A stretch of DNA of 64,000 bases from Meconema thalassinum (GCA_946902985.2 OX336395.1:293565065-293629064), one strand, 5' to 3'; shown: positions 33,688-44,726, numbered from the stretch's first letter. Notes: a model not told the origin generated them from the letters alone. Numbers and translations: made by a program.

Positions 33688-35105
33688 GTACAGTTTCCAG
33701 CCCCAGGCTGGGTCTTGGAACATACCGTATATACCCGAATGTAAGACTAGGTTTTTTCCCACTTTTTGTGTTATAAAAATTTGGGGTCGTCTTATATTCA
33801 GGGTATTTAAAAAAAAATATATATATATTATTATTTGCAAAGTAGTATGTGGTGTTGGCTTCTTGTAATTCACAACAAATCAATGCATTAATGAAGATTA
33901 AAATATGGTTTATGTTTAATTACCATGCATATACGAATAGCGTGCAGTTTTAGGTAAGGATTTACGCATACACGTCATTTTAAGCGGATAAATTATATGT
34001 TCGAAAGCATACGGAAATATGTTTTAAAACAATCTTTACAAGAACAACCAGTCAGTTTTACGAGCAGTAATTGAGTGATCTGTTAGGTAGTCAGCCCAAA
34101 GGCTGGTTGGATCCTCAAAAAGCACCGCCGTTACGTTATGTGAGTAGATACCCACAAAAACCCAAGACAGCGCTATATTGAGGCGTTCTAGGCAAGAAGA
34201 GGAGTGAGGTAGTTTGCCATTGCTTTCCTCACTGAGTCAGAACAGTAGTCCTAACCCTATGAGTAGAACCTTTCACAGCATTGACAGGCACTGACTGTGC
34301 CCTGAATGCCATTACTAAGCACCACCCATACCTCAGTAGTTTCCATATAATCACAGCCATGAGTGAGACTGAGACCGGTGAAAAGCCACCTTTTACTCTA
34401 GCCTGTGCCAACTGACAAATGCAAAAGTATTTGAGTGATCAACGTATCTTAATTAATTCAAGTCTCCCATTCTTGAACAAAGAAATTATAGAGTATGTCT
34501 TGGAAAAGCGGGCAGAGGGATTTCCGATAACACGAGACGTTATAAAAATGAAAGCACGACCTTAAGGGCATATTGTGCAAGTTATGAGTTAGCGAGTATT
34601 TTTTTGAAAAAATCTGTAAGAGGCAGTTGTTAACTAGGCCTCGTCTTATATTCGGGTATATACGGTAAGCCTCGCCACTTAGTCCTTTCTTCCCACCATC
34701 TCTCCGCTGTCACTCTGGTCCAGTTTACGCCTCTCTTCTTGACACATTCCTCCACTCCTTTCAGCCATCTATCTCTTGGTCTTCCCCTTGATCGTTTCTT
34801 CTGCATCTGCATCTCATGTATCCTCTTGGGAATCTTCTCTTCCATTCTCTTTAAGTGTTCATACCACCTCGGTCTTGATGTCTCAATCCTACCTTGCAAG
34901 GGCTCCTCTTTCACTATTTCCCTGACCTTTTCATTCCTCACCATGCCTCTTCTTGTTACTCCGATCCTACTTCTCAGGAACTTCATTTTACTTGCCTGTA
35001 TTCTGCTTATGTTTCTTTTCTTCATTATCCACGTTTCTGAAGCATAGGTCACTATCGGGATATAGTAGCCTCTGTATAACACTTCCTTGCTTTTTTGTGG
35101 GACAT
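33688..35105 (-). mobile_element. LINE 3' fragment (LINE C family) split by mariner-type element
   Basis: The 3' end (33688-33724) and the coding part (34668-35105) are co-linear with LINE C. The coding part gives DVPQKSKEVLYRGYYIPIV, FLRSRIGVTRR and GRPRDRWLKGVEECV. The element is 5' truncated at about 35105, just after the DVPQKS codons. A TA-flanked transposon sits between the parts. Confidence 0.9.
33725..34665. mobile_element. Tc1/mariner-superfamily element, non-autonomous
   Basis: The ends are CCGTATATACCCGAAT and its complement, with TA on both sides (33723-33724 and 34666-34667). Comparison with LINE C, which reads through the site, confirms the insertion point. No transposase is left. 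The interior at about 34085-34425 is a GC-richer block (TTTGCCATTGCTTTCCTCAC), probably another repeat inserted in it. Confidence 0.9.
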
Positions 35106-35175
35106 CATCAGATCCAAATATACAAGACAAACTAGCTCTACTAACACTTGTATTACACGACAGCCATTTACCTTT

Positions 35176-35585
35176 AAGATAGTTTGCCACGGTGGGTGAG
35201 TGGTTATTGTGTCGGACTACCCCCCCCCCCCAGCTTGCAGGTTCGCTCCTGGCCGCGGCAAGTGTTTTTTTTTTTTTTTTTTTTTTTTGAAAGGCGGCAA
35301 ATATCTCGGTATACATGTCATACGTTGTTGGCATATTAAAGAACCCATTTGCATTCCGTACGCCGTGTTCATAATGGCAAAATTAAGCTCGGGATTTTCT
35401 GCCAACACAAAGTTCCTTCTTTCTCTACTAGAAAGCGCTATAGTGTCACGGAGCTTAGATATCTAACCTCCTTCACTTTCAAAACGCTCCAAGGAAAAAC
35501 AAAAATTCGACATGCAAGTTGCCCCCTGGGCATCCAATAACAAAAAGCTAGCACCCGGTGCCCCAAGCCGTACAATATTATTATT
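35176..35585 (+). mobile_element. SINE family S2, plus-strand copy
   Basis: It begins TTTGCCACGGTGGGTGAGTG and matches 29799-30169 in reverse complement. The copy holds a run of C at 35220-35230 and a run of about 20 T at 35267-35288, both absent from the other copy. It ends in TATTATTATT. Confidence 0.85.
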
Positions 35586-35696
35586 ATTCTTGGGAATATT
35601 AAATGCCATTTTTGGTCCGTATTGACGAATATGATTTAATTTATTAAACAACCTCCGTCTAATCAATACAAAGTATGTACGTTATAACGCGCTAAG

Positions 35697-35744
35697 TGTG
35701 GTACATGTTTCGAACCATAGGATAGCGGTCCTTCTTCAGCCACA
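35697..35744 (-). ncRNA. Hammerhead ribozyme-like motif, left arm
   Basis: This is the reverse complement of the motif at 36889-36936, with the same core (CTGAAGA, GAAAC, GTA) and the TGTGG/CCACA stem I. The LINE fragment at 35765 lies just outside it. Confidence 0.65.
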
Positions 35745-35764
35745 TTATGACATAATTAAATAAC

Positions 35765-35943
35765 TTCTTCTTCATTTTCTTAAGCGTTTGTCCCACCTTG
35801 TGGCAGGGTCCGCTATGTGGGATCGTAGTCTCCATTTCCCTCGGTCATGGGCCATGTCTGGATGAAGATTGACAGCCTTTAGATCATTGCGCAGTGTATC
35901 GGCCCACCGTTGCCTTGGTCGCCCTCTGGGCCTCTTTCCAGCC
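35765..35943 (-). mobile_element. LINE 3'-end fragment with 15-bp TSD
   Basis: A 179-bp insertion flanked by ACATAATTAAATAAC (35750-35764 and 35944-35958). It encodes the C-terminal end of an RT protein: GRPRQRWADTLRNDL and HPDMAHDRGKWR. The tail is GAA-rich. The same LINE family occurs at 41291-41820. Confidence 0.9.
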
Positions 35944-36888
35944 ACATAATTAAATAACATTACACACAAAAACATTGAGCAAGATAAAAAACATCATCAT
36001 GCATATACACAGTCACTCAAAATCACACATCAAAAATTTGATCAACTTAAGACACATTACAAAATTTTAAAAAACTTTTGAAAAGTGATATTGTTCATTA
36101 TCTTCTTGTCCAAACATTCGTCAGTTGTTCGGACTTATTGTCATATCCTGTCCATTCAACTGTCCTTTTTCTTAGCTCAGTTATGTTGGGAAAGTTGTTC
36201 ATTATACCCAAGTGGTGCCTTGCCCCACCTATCCATTGGCAGTGGGTCTCCACCCCTCCATTCCTCTGTTGACCTTGCCTCGCCGTGACCTAGCTCCTCA
36301 GCTGCAACAGCCGGCTCCAGCCAGCAGGCCACATGTAGGCATTACAAGGCAAGATACTCTCCAATGTTTTCTCGCGACAAGTTTTCTCATTGATCTATTT
36401 TGTGCTGTTATCTAACATTTCTTTTGTCAACAGAGGAGTAATCTTTTGCCATCCGGAATAGTCAAAGATTTATTTTTTGAGTAAGTTATTTTAAAGTTAT
36501 TTACCCATTTTTCAATTATACAAATTAAATTAATTCTCAGTTTTCAGTTTATTTTAGGCCGCTCATTGGGAATATTTTCTAGATTTTTCGTCTCTATATA
36601 AGCAAGGCACCACCTTGGTATAATGAACAACTTTCCCAACATAACTGAGCTAAGAAAAAAGGACAGTTGAATGGACAGGATATGACAATAAGTCCGAACA
36701 ACTGACGAATGTTTGGACAAGAAGAAAATGGACAATATCACTTTTCAAAAGTTTAAAAAAAAATTTAATGTGTCTAAGTTGATCAAATTTGTGATGTGTG
36801 TTTTTGAGTGACTGTGTATATGCATGATGATGTATTTTTTTATCTTGCTCAATGTTTTTGTGTGTAATATTATTTAATTATGTCATAA

Positions 36889-36936
36889 TGTGGCTGAAGA
36901 AGGACCGCTATCCTATGGTTCGAAACATGTACCACA
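36889..36936 (+). ncRNA. Hammerhead ribozyme-like motif, right arm
   Basis: Stem I is TGTGG (36889-36893) with CCACA (36932-36936). The core CTGAAGA is 36894-36900. Stem II is GGACC (36902-36906) with GGTTC (36917-36921), including one G-T pair. GAAAC (36922-36926), a two-base loop and GTA (36929-36931) complete the core. One extra base (A36901) sits between the core and stem II, as in the other family. Predicted cleavage is after A36931. Confidence 0.7.
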
Positions 36937-36996
36937 CTTAGCGCGTTATAACGCACATACTTTGTATTGATTTGACGGAGGTTGTTTAATAAATTT

Positions 36997-37332
36997 GAAA
37001 AGAAAAATATTATTATCCTTAATTTATCCTTCCTTCCCAAATCACTTGTCACCTATTAGAGATATGTCCAACCGTCATGCATCGATGATGCTCTTTCACT
37101 TCTGGAGAACCTTCTAACCTCACTTGGAATGTCTTGCCTATGACATCTCCCAATAAGTTATCGGCATACTCTGTTCCAACATCTCGAAACAAACTTTTAA
37201 TAAATTTTTGTCCATTTCCCAAAACCTTGTTACAACCCATTTGGCGTTGTCCCTTCTGCTAGTTCAGCATTTCTACCCAGAAATTCTCTAGAAGCCGGAG
37301 GAGGACTAAACATGCAGCAAATAATGACACAG
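36997..37332. other. Intron spacer
   Basis: No gene. A short minus-strand frame at 37049-37240 shows no known motif. It ends at the TSD of the SINE that follows. Confidence 0.4.
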
Positions 37333-37345
37333 TAACTTATAGTTA

Positions 37346-37533
37346 AAGGAAGATTGTAGTTTTACGTGACCGTGAATCTGGTGATTATGAGCCACGGGAC
37401 CTCCTTTTTACGTGGAATCCGAACCACAGGACATGGTATTTCACTTCGAAAATCTCACATGCATTGACCGGGAATCGAACCCGGACCGCCTTGATGAGAG
37501 GCATACAGCTAGACCGCTGAGCCACCACGCCCC
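37346..37533 (-). mobile_element. Full-length tRNA-derived SINE
   Basis: Flanked by a 13-bp TSD, TAACTTATAGTTA (37333-37345 and 37534-37546). On the minus strand it starts GGGGCGTGGTGGCTCAGCGG with an A box and has GGGTTCGATTCCCGG as a B box. It landed on the edge of the hAT element at 37545: its TSD includes the first two bases of that element. Confidence 0.92.
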
Positions 37534-37939
37534 TAACTTATAGTTAGGGACCGGAAAAATTCGCATTTGCGATAAATGCGAATTTTTGTAATATGTGTTA
37601 AAACCATTTTTTAAATAGTTTTAAGGTGTTCTGAAGCACTGTGGTACCTAAATTCAAAATGCGACAAAATGCGAATTTTGACCAAAATGCGAAATTAGAA
37701 CAAATATGCGATTTTGGTGCGAATTCTGCGAAAATGTGATATTTTAGTGGCGAAAACCACATATTTCGGCGAAATCATGAGAAATACTGCAAATATGACG
37801 CATATATTTTTCAACCCCTCTGATCGATATACCGTATTTGCTCGCGTATATCTCGCCCCCGCGTATATCTCGCACCCCATGTTTTTAATTGAAATTTCAG
37901 GGGGAAAAAGTACTCGCATATATCTTGCATTCATTACTG

Positions 37940-39115
37940 ACACCGTCATATAAGTGACCGTAATAACCTTCAGGTAGAAACACGTTCGATTTAGCGCGCC
38001 ACAACAGTCGTCATTGTCCAGGAACTTACCCGAAGCGATACTAACAGGAAGAGCGAGCAACAACGAGTTGGTCCGAACTTCGATACGAGCCGATTAGGGA
38101 TCGAGGCGCCGCGTGCAAGCATACGGCGCAGCGTGAGTGTTAGCATGCTGTACATCGTTCGCCGCGTCTCCGGCCAAGATTGGCTAAATTCGCCGCCTTG
38201 AGACACGTTCGAATTAGCGATTAGCACGCCACAACAGTTCTGCAAGTAGGCCTACTGTTACATCGCAGAGAAACGCAGTTCAGTCTTCTCGAATCTCAAT
38301 GATTTCGTCTTAACGCATTGCTTCGCATCAGAGCTCGGCTGCGTGCAAGCATTCGGCGCAGCGTGAGTGTTAGCAGGCTGTGCATCGTTCGCCGCGTCTT
38401 CGGCCACGGTTGGCTAAATTCACCGCCTTGAGATACGTTCGAATTAGCGATTAGCGCGCCACAACAGTTGCGCAAGTAGGCCTACTGTTACATCGCATGG
38501 AAACGCAGTTCAGTCTTCTCGAATCTCAATGATTTCGTCTTTACGCATTGCTTCGCATCAGAGCTCGGCTGCGTGCAAGCATTCGGCACAGCGTTGAGTG
38601 TTAGCACGCTGTGCATCGTTCGCCGCGTCTTCGGCCACGGTTGGCTAAATTCGCCGCCTTGAGATACGTTCGAATTAGCGATTAGCGCGCCACAACAGTT
38701 GCGCAAGTAGGCCTACTGTTACATCGCAGGGAAGCGCAGTTCAGTCTTCTCGAATCTCAATGATTTCGTCTTTACGCATTGCGTCGCATCAGAGCTCGGC
38801 TGCGTGCAAGCATTCGGCGCAGCATGAGTGTTAGCACGCTGTGCATCGTTCGCCGCGTCTTCGGCCACGGTTGGCTAAATTCGCCGCCTTGAGATACTTT
38901 CGAATTAGCGATTAGCGCGCCACAACAGTTGCGCAAGTAGGCCTACTGTTACATCGCAGGGAAACGCAGTTCAGTCTTTTCGAAATCTCAATGATTTCGT
39001 CTTTACGCATTGCGTCGCATCAGAACTCGGCCGCGTGCTAGCATACGGCGCAGCGTGAGTGTTAGCACGCTGTACATCGTTCGCCGCGTCTTCGGCCACG
39101 GTTGGCTAAATGCAA
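37940..39115. repeat. Tandem array, 230-bp units, about five copies
   Basis: The marker CCACAACAGT starts at 37999, 38229, 38459, 38690 and 38920, so the spacing is 230, 230, 231 and 230 bp. Units are mostly very similar, with CTACTGTTACATCGCA, GCATCAGAGCTCGGCTGCGT and GTCTTCGGCCACGGTTGGC in each. The first unit diverges most. The array is GC-richer than its surroundings. Confidence 0.95.
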
Positions 39116-39119
39116 TTCA

Positions 39120-39345
39120 AACCCAGATGAAAGAAAGTGAAAAATATGATATCATACTTGCATTAACTGCAGTTCCGACAGAGTTCAGCATATTTGCTAA
39201 ATACTGTTTTGTGGACCCCAACGAACAATGTAGATAGCGAGCGTGTGTTGTCCCATTACAACTCAGTGGTTTCAGACAGACGGTGCAATTTGAAAGAAAG
39301 CAATGCTGAACTACTGACAATGCTTTAGTTTGAGGACTATAACTG
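39120..39345 (+). pseudogene. hAT transposase dimerisation-domain remnant
   Basis: In the plus frame from about 39228 the sequence reads NVDSERVLSHYNSVVSDRR and then CNLKESNAELLTML before a stop. This is the hAT C-terminal dimerisation motif, where relatives have SVxSERSFSxYxxxLxxRRxxL. Upstream a frame reads ITAVPTEFSIFAKYC-like residues (39165-39235), broken by a stop. The rest of the gene has been replaced by the tandem array. Confidence 0.8.
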
Positions 39346-39484
39346 CACTTCATAACCTTGAAGTCGTTAAAATAATATTACAATGTGATGATTTTTAACT
39401 TTGTAAATAGATGCTAATTTTGAAGAAAATAGATGCTAATTTTGAAACAAATAGATGCTAATTTTTCCGGTCCCTACTTATAGT

Positions 39485-40870
39485 ATTAAAAAAGATTGTG
39501 GTTTTTATTCTTTGAAGTCAAATATTCTTTGCATAATCGTCATACCCCACATTTCTGTCACAAATGTTTGGCTAAAAATATGCAACAATTATGCGAGGAA
39601 ATACTTCAGTGGTTTTTTTTCCCCCCTTTTGGAATTTCTAAGAAGAATTCAGTATACATTCATCCCTAGCTCAAGTTCCTGACGGTCTCGAACATCTGTA
39701 ATTCCAAGTCCTCTTAATCTGCCGTGATCACTTCGAATTAACACGCTTTTACTGTAGCATAAACAACTCGGGTGATGTGTGTTCATTTTGCACCTATATG
39801 TAAATTGTTTAAGTATTACCATTAAATAAGGAATGGTTTTTGTTCAGCTTGGACACTTTCCTTTTTAAGTTACCACTATGACTAAAAATAATTAATCAAC
39901 TACGACTTGGATTTTCACACTGTATTTCCTTGATTTTATTCACCATTTCTAGTAAAGACTGTGTGGTGAACTTGTCACCCAAGTCTGGCAGTTAAGATAT
40001 AACCAGCTTGGTTGGTAATTGTCACCTTGCTCTCCTTTCTTGTTGCCGGTGGAGTAGTCAGGAGGCACCAACTCCACCCAAGCTAAGAAAGGGACACATG
40101 TGCAACCCTAGAAAGCCAGAATGTCGTAAGCAACTATCTGATGACTGAATTAATCCCATTAAAAATTATCGACGGCCGTTACGGTACATAGTATCCGGGT
40201 ATTTAGGTGTAAAAAAACAAATATCTGCCATTGAGACTCTTTTTCTAGCAGGTGTATCTAAATAATTCGTTTTACTGTTAGTATTAATAGAAACATCAAC
40301 AAAACTGATGCTTGCAGTGCTCTGGCTTTCTAGGGACAAAGTATGTGTATAATTCAACACGTGTTTTATGTGGATGAGACCAGATGATAGTGGGTGGTTG
40401 TTACATTAGGATGCCCTTCCAGAAGACATCAGTTTATATAGAAATCACAAAATGGTGGATATAGAAACAATCAATGGACAGGAAAAGGAGGCATATATAA
40501 AAAAGGAAAAGGACGTATCTTCACAACTGGACATACTATCATCTTTAAAGGTAAGCACAAACACCATCAACTTCAAGATACAGTAGAAGATCTCCCGACA
40601 CGTTACTTTGAGCAGCATCCGAGCTGCTGCTGTCTGCCACCTGATGAGAATAGAAGGTCGAAACAGGGGCCATAGCATTTAACACCCAGTGATTGGATTT
40701 ATGGTGTGAATCCCCAGCTTTACAGACTGCAGTATGTATGACTATACACTGTATTTCGAAAGAAAGAAACACAAGGATTTGGCGGGAGTGATATGAAATT
40801 GCTCCTGTGGGCTCCTATTGGCTGTTGTTTGTCAGCTAACACAGCACTTTTTCATTCATTCGGTAGTTTA
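39485..40870. other. Intron stretch with possible Penelope fragment
   Basis: The sequence is AT-rich with no intact gene. A minus-strand frame at 40166-40360 reads ASISFVDVSINTN, faintly like the ISFLDV motif of Penelope RT. At 40650-40690 the plus strand has CTGATGA...GAAAC, a hammerhead-like core without a proper GUH site. Both are weak. Confidence 0.3.
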
Positions 40871-40874
40871 TTAA

Positions 40875-41290
40875 CACTCTCAGTACCACGTGCCGATCAG
40901 ATCAGATCTCACTGCTCGCGCCAAAAGTGCCAAAGCCGATTCAATCGGCGCGCTATTTATCTTAAATTTGTAGATTTCTGTAGGCATATGTCTGTGATTA
41001 TTTCATACTGTTGGAAAGGTGAGGTTTCAAGCTTGCGTGTGCTGTGTTTACTTTTTTACCTTCGAAGTCAGTTACGCGATAGGTTTGAGTTTGTATTCAC
41101 ACCCTCCCTTAGTGTTCCCCCACTCACGCACGTTCCCGCCAAAATTGCGGTGCAATTGTTTTCTTCTTGTTGAAGTTCTCCGCCTACAGATGTATCTAAG
41201 AGCATTCTACAGGTGGAAACGTAGTATTTCTTTGAATATGACTCTTAGGTGTCCTTAATTTAGGCTCAAAACTGTTTTTTTTATAACAAC
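40875..41290. mobile_element. piggyBac-type MITE, left part
   Basis: It follows TTAA (40871-40874) with CACTCTCAGTACC and matches the left two thirds of the MITE at 51930-52569. It ends where the LINE fragment at 41291 begins; no right end was found beyond. Confidence 0.82.
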
Positions 41291-41820
41291 AAGTCGACGG
41301 CGATGATCTGCCTCGAACGACAAAATTTAAGTATCTTGGCTCTACGATAACTGTTGAAGGTCGTCTCACCGAGGAGGTCAACATAAGAATTAATGCTGCG
41401 TGGATGAAGTGGCGAACGACAGGTGTCATGTGCGATCGCCAGATGAAAGACCACCTAAATTCGAAAATTTACCGCACTGTCATTCGTCCCGTAGCGCTTT
41501 ATAGTACCGAATGTTGGCCGACCACGAAGGAAGCACAACGTCGGCTAAGTGTCATGGAGACCAAGATGCTTAGATGGACAGCAGGCATTACTAGGTTGGA
41601 TCAAATCCCCAATCAAACAATAAGGGAAAGATTTGGCATCGCAGCAATCAGTAACAAAATGCGTGAGGGTCGTCTGCGATGGTTTGGGCATGTGCTACGG
41701 TCAGGAGCGGACACCATTGCAAAACAGGGCTACACACTGGAGGTCGCCGGGAAAAGACCAAAGGGGCGACTGAGACAACGTTGGGCCGATACACTGCACA
41801 GGGATTAGAAACGATTAATA
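41291..41820 (+). mobile_element. LINE 3' fragment
   Basis: The plus frame gives TKFKYLGSTITVEG, then VIRPVALYSTECWPTTKE, RLRWFGHVLRSGAD and RQRWADTLHRD. This is the C-terminal part of an RT protein of the family seen at 35765. The RT catalytic core is not included. 5' truncated within the piggyBac MITE. Confidence 0.88.
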
Positions 41821-41822
41821 TA

Positions 41823-42207
41823 TTGTTGAGTTATGCCGGAACATTTAGCACTATTTGTGTTTAAATATATTATGGCTCAACAGACAATGCATATTTTTCT
41901 TATGAAAATTGTACATTCAATGCCAAGGTAAGGTTATAATTACTTTGGAATGGAGTTTCGACTCCCATAGTGCACTGGCTTGCTCGTGACGCGGATACAC
42001 ATGTATCAAATACGTCTTGCAATGGCCTTCCCAGTGTGCACTAGACAGTGTCTTGGTGAGGTGTGCTTTATCCAACTGAAGAGCCCAATAGCACACCGGG
42101 GCGAAACACTGTCATCTTGTTGAGTTATGCCGGTACATTTAGCACTATTTGTGTTTAAATATATTATGGCTCAACGGACAATGCATATTTTTCTTATGAA
42201 AATTGTA
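41823..42207. repeat. 91-bp direct repeats around a 203-bp spacer
   Basis: The 91-bp segment TTGTTGAGTTATGCCGG...AAAATTGTA occurs at 41823-41913 and 42117-42207 with about two differences. The right copy overlaps the end of the hAT transposase frame at 42194. The spacer contains GAAGAGCCCAATAGCACACC. It is either a local tandem duplication or a small insertion. Confidence 0.9.
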
Positions 42208-44043
42208 TATCTTTTTCAATCGCTAGGAGTGCAATAGAGTTTAATCTTTCTTCTTTAGTGACTGACCGCAAATAGTTCTTGACGTGATTCAGTACCGAAA
42301 ATGATCTTTCTCCAGAACAATTAGTCACTGGAATGGTGAGAAGTATCCGTAAAGCAATGTTGACGTTCAGGAACATATCGTGTAAATCTTTTTCATGAAG
42401 GAAAGTGCTGAGCTCAGAGGCTGACTCACCTTTAAAATCTGCAATTTTAAATGTTCCTTTAAATGAAAGCACTCGTCAGCCAGTGCACTTTCTAAGTCAT
42501 CCACATACTTTTCTGAGATATCGTCAGCGTTTTTTTTTTTTAATGATTGGTCCATCTAGGTCCAACAGGTTTTCTAGAAAATAAAATCTCTTATGGAGGA
42601 CTTTGCAAGCCTCACTTCGCCTCTTAAGCCCAGCACTTAGTACATCCAGAATTACATACAGTAAAATACATTGACGCGAAAATTGTCTGAGCCCTCTGAC
42701 GGTACATTTTCTCCTTGCTTAGTCTCATCATTCCTAGTCTTTCGTTCCGGTCTTCTCTTTAGGTCGTAGGAATATTGAGCAATACTGCTTAATTCTTTGG
42801 CTCCTTTCTCATAGACATCGAACTTATCTCTTAAACTTTGCACAAATTCCGCTAACGAAGCGAAACATTCTACCACAGTGCTCAAATTAGTGCTAACGTT
42901 TTGGAGCTTCTGGCTGACAGTATTAAATCTTTTTAGAATGGTACTCCAAAAAACAACTAGGAAAGCAGTTTATAATTGTAGGATATTGCTTAAGATGCCT
43001 TTGGCTTCACTTCGAGTGTTTGCCTTTTGATTTCTGTCTTCGTGAATACTCTCAAGAGCTGCCACGACGCCACACCAGCCTTCCCACAGAGCTTGACAAG
43101 CGTCATATCGTGCCGACCACCGAGTCACTGACGGGCTTTTTAGTACGCGCGCAATAAAGTTCTTTAAAATTTCCATCGGTAGGTCGAAGCAGTAAAAAGT
43201 TGTGCAGTTCCAGAGCTGTTAAAAATACCTTACAGATTCTGAACAAGATTCAGCGGCATGAGATCCAACCAAATTTAGTGAATGGGGTGAGCATGGTGCA
43301 TAGAGAGCTAAGGGATTCAAGGCCGCTATTCGAGCTTGAAACCCGGAATTTTCGCCGGACATATTACTTGCGTTATCGTAAGATTGGCCTCGAATATCCT
43401 CCACTTTCAAATCCAGATCTTCTAACTTAGCCTTTGCTGCATCAAAAAGCTGCTCTGACTTGTGCCCGATGCTCGACATAAAACCTAGAAACCTTTCTTT
43501 TGGTTCACAATTGGCCGTAACGTTTTGTTTGTCCGCTGAGGCATATTTAAATTTTTGTTGCTTTCTCCCCCTAAGGTGTCATTCGAATTAAATGTAGGCC
43601 TAGAACTGTCATTCTCTTTTTCATCAATTTTGGCTTGTTGGAGCTGAAAAGGAAAATCCCGTATTAATTAGAGCACTTCAAACATAGTAAATTTTAAAAG
43701 AACAACTTTTAATATACTCTGCAGGCACGGTACGGTTTCGAGGCCAGTCTGAGTTTTTACGTATGTCACTTTGTGCAACAGTGTATCAAGCAATCGCCTA
43801 TTGGGAAAGGCCTACTTTGCGTAAAGTAATTCGTGTACGGTAGCTCACCTGAAGTTGCTGAACTCCATCGCAGTCAATGTCGTGAACCGCAGAGCAAGAA
43901 TTTTTATTGTTATCCAAATTTGTCGTTGGAGGTGTAGGATTCACACACGCACTAAACATCTCTTTTATTTTCCGACATTTTGATAGTGTAACCTCGGCTT
44001 TGCGGACACGGCTCTGGTAACCAGACAACTTTTTGCTGCCCAT
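42194..44043 (-). pseudogene. hAT-family transposase (ZMYM1/DUF4371-like), broken
   Basis: Five minus-strand frames make up one decayed gene. The start at 44043 reads MGSKKLSGYQSRVRKAE, typical of this type. The next pieces are DIRGQSYDNASNMSG (43219-43479), where the Asp belongs to the RNase H-like fold, SVTRWSARYDACQAL (42970-43176), and LLTIPVTNCSGERSFSVLNH (42194-42472), the C-terminal dimerisation region. Frameshifts and stops separate them and a middle segment (43500-43790) is damaged. The GQxYDNAxxM motif places it with hAT-derived ZMYM-like proteins. Confidence 0.85.
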
Positions 44044-44534
44044 AGTTTAAAACATTTACTTGCAGATCACAACACAATAAAACAACACAACGCAAGCTCG
44101 AACTCGCACACAACACTGGCAAGGGGGTGGGGGGGCGGGGCACTTCGATGCTACTGCAATGCAAGCAAACCCAGCTACCGCAACAACAGCGCGCGTAGCG
44201 CAGCACAGCTCCGATCGCCCGCCTCCCTTCCCCTCTCACACTTGTCGGGACGAAAGGGCGTCGAGCGGCATAACGAAGAGCGAAGTGGAAGGGCATGCGA
44301 CAAAGACACGATATTATTTCTAAATGTCTCTGCTCATTTCTCAATATTTATTTTAGCATATATACTGCTATAATCCTAACTTAGCACATTTAAAGCCGTA
44401 GCAAAGAGGGCGTCTGACGGTGGTGCCCTTCGGGGCACCTCCCGTACAGATCATTGCCGGTTGCCTGACTGAAGGGGCGCCTTGCGGCGCCCCTAGGCAC
44501 GTGCCTATTTTGCCTTACGGTAAATCCGGCCCTG
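44044..44534. mobile_element. 5' flank and TIR of the ZMYM-like hAT
   Basis: The right edge ends GGTAAATCCGGCCCTG at 44534, so read on the minus strand the element starts CAGGGCCGGATTTACC, a familiar hAT end. The matching left end was not found near 41800-42200. Between the end and the transposase start the sequence is GC-rich with promoter-like composition. Confidence 0.7.
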
Positions 44535-44537
44535 CCC

Positions 44538-44726
44538 ATATTTCCAATCCAGCACATGTTTGAATTAGTTTCCGTGCATATTATTTTGAACCTGTTTATT
44601 GTACCTAGTGACAAACTTTTAAATTCTACAAAATGCTAATTTTTAAATTTCAAAATGCTCCAAAATGCTATTTTTGAAAATGACAGTGCTACAAAATCAA
44701 TTTCAAAATGCTATTTTCTCGTATAT
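44538..44726. repeat. Right end of a sister copy of hAT B
   Basis: Close match to 15001-15189, beginning TTTCCAATCCAGCACATG and ending TTTTCTCGTATATTTAC. Only this terminal portion is seen here. The CAGGGCCGG hAT abuts it directly, and so probably inserted into it. Confidence 0.82.

Larger units (their letters stand above)
35638..36996. mobile_element. Penelope-like remnant with inverted arms
   Basis: The left arm (35638-36223) and the right arm (36602-36996) are reverse complements once a LINE fragment in the left arm is discounted. Each arm carries a hammerhead-like motif of the Penelope type. The 380 bp between them hold no recognised protein. The family differs from the copy at 22915 in sequence. 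I call it Penelope-like from the inverted arms and the ribozyme motif only. Confidence 0.7.
37545..39476 (+). mobile_element. hAT element carrying a 230-bp satellite
   Basis: The ends are TAGGGACCGGAAAAAT and ATTTTTCCGGTCCCTA, with a perfect 8-bp TSD CTTATAGT (37537-37544 and 39477-39484). Near the right end is the C-terminal remnant of a hAT transposase. The middle is a tandem array. At 37833 a phrase CCGTATTTGCTCGCGTATAT looks like one end of a mariner-type element whose other end I could not find. Confidence 0.93.

Noticed and set aside
37940..39115. CRISPR-like regular repeats
   Set aside because: Units are contiguous 230-bp tandem copies with no spacers, in a eukaryotic transposon.
40640..40690. 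Hammerhead-like core CTGATGA...GAAAC
   Set aside because: The position after the two-base loop reads GGG rather than GUH, stem I does not pair, and stem II is weak.
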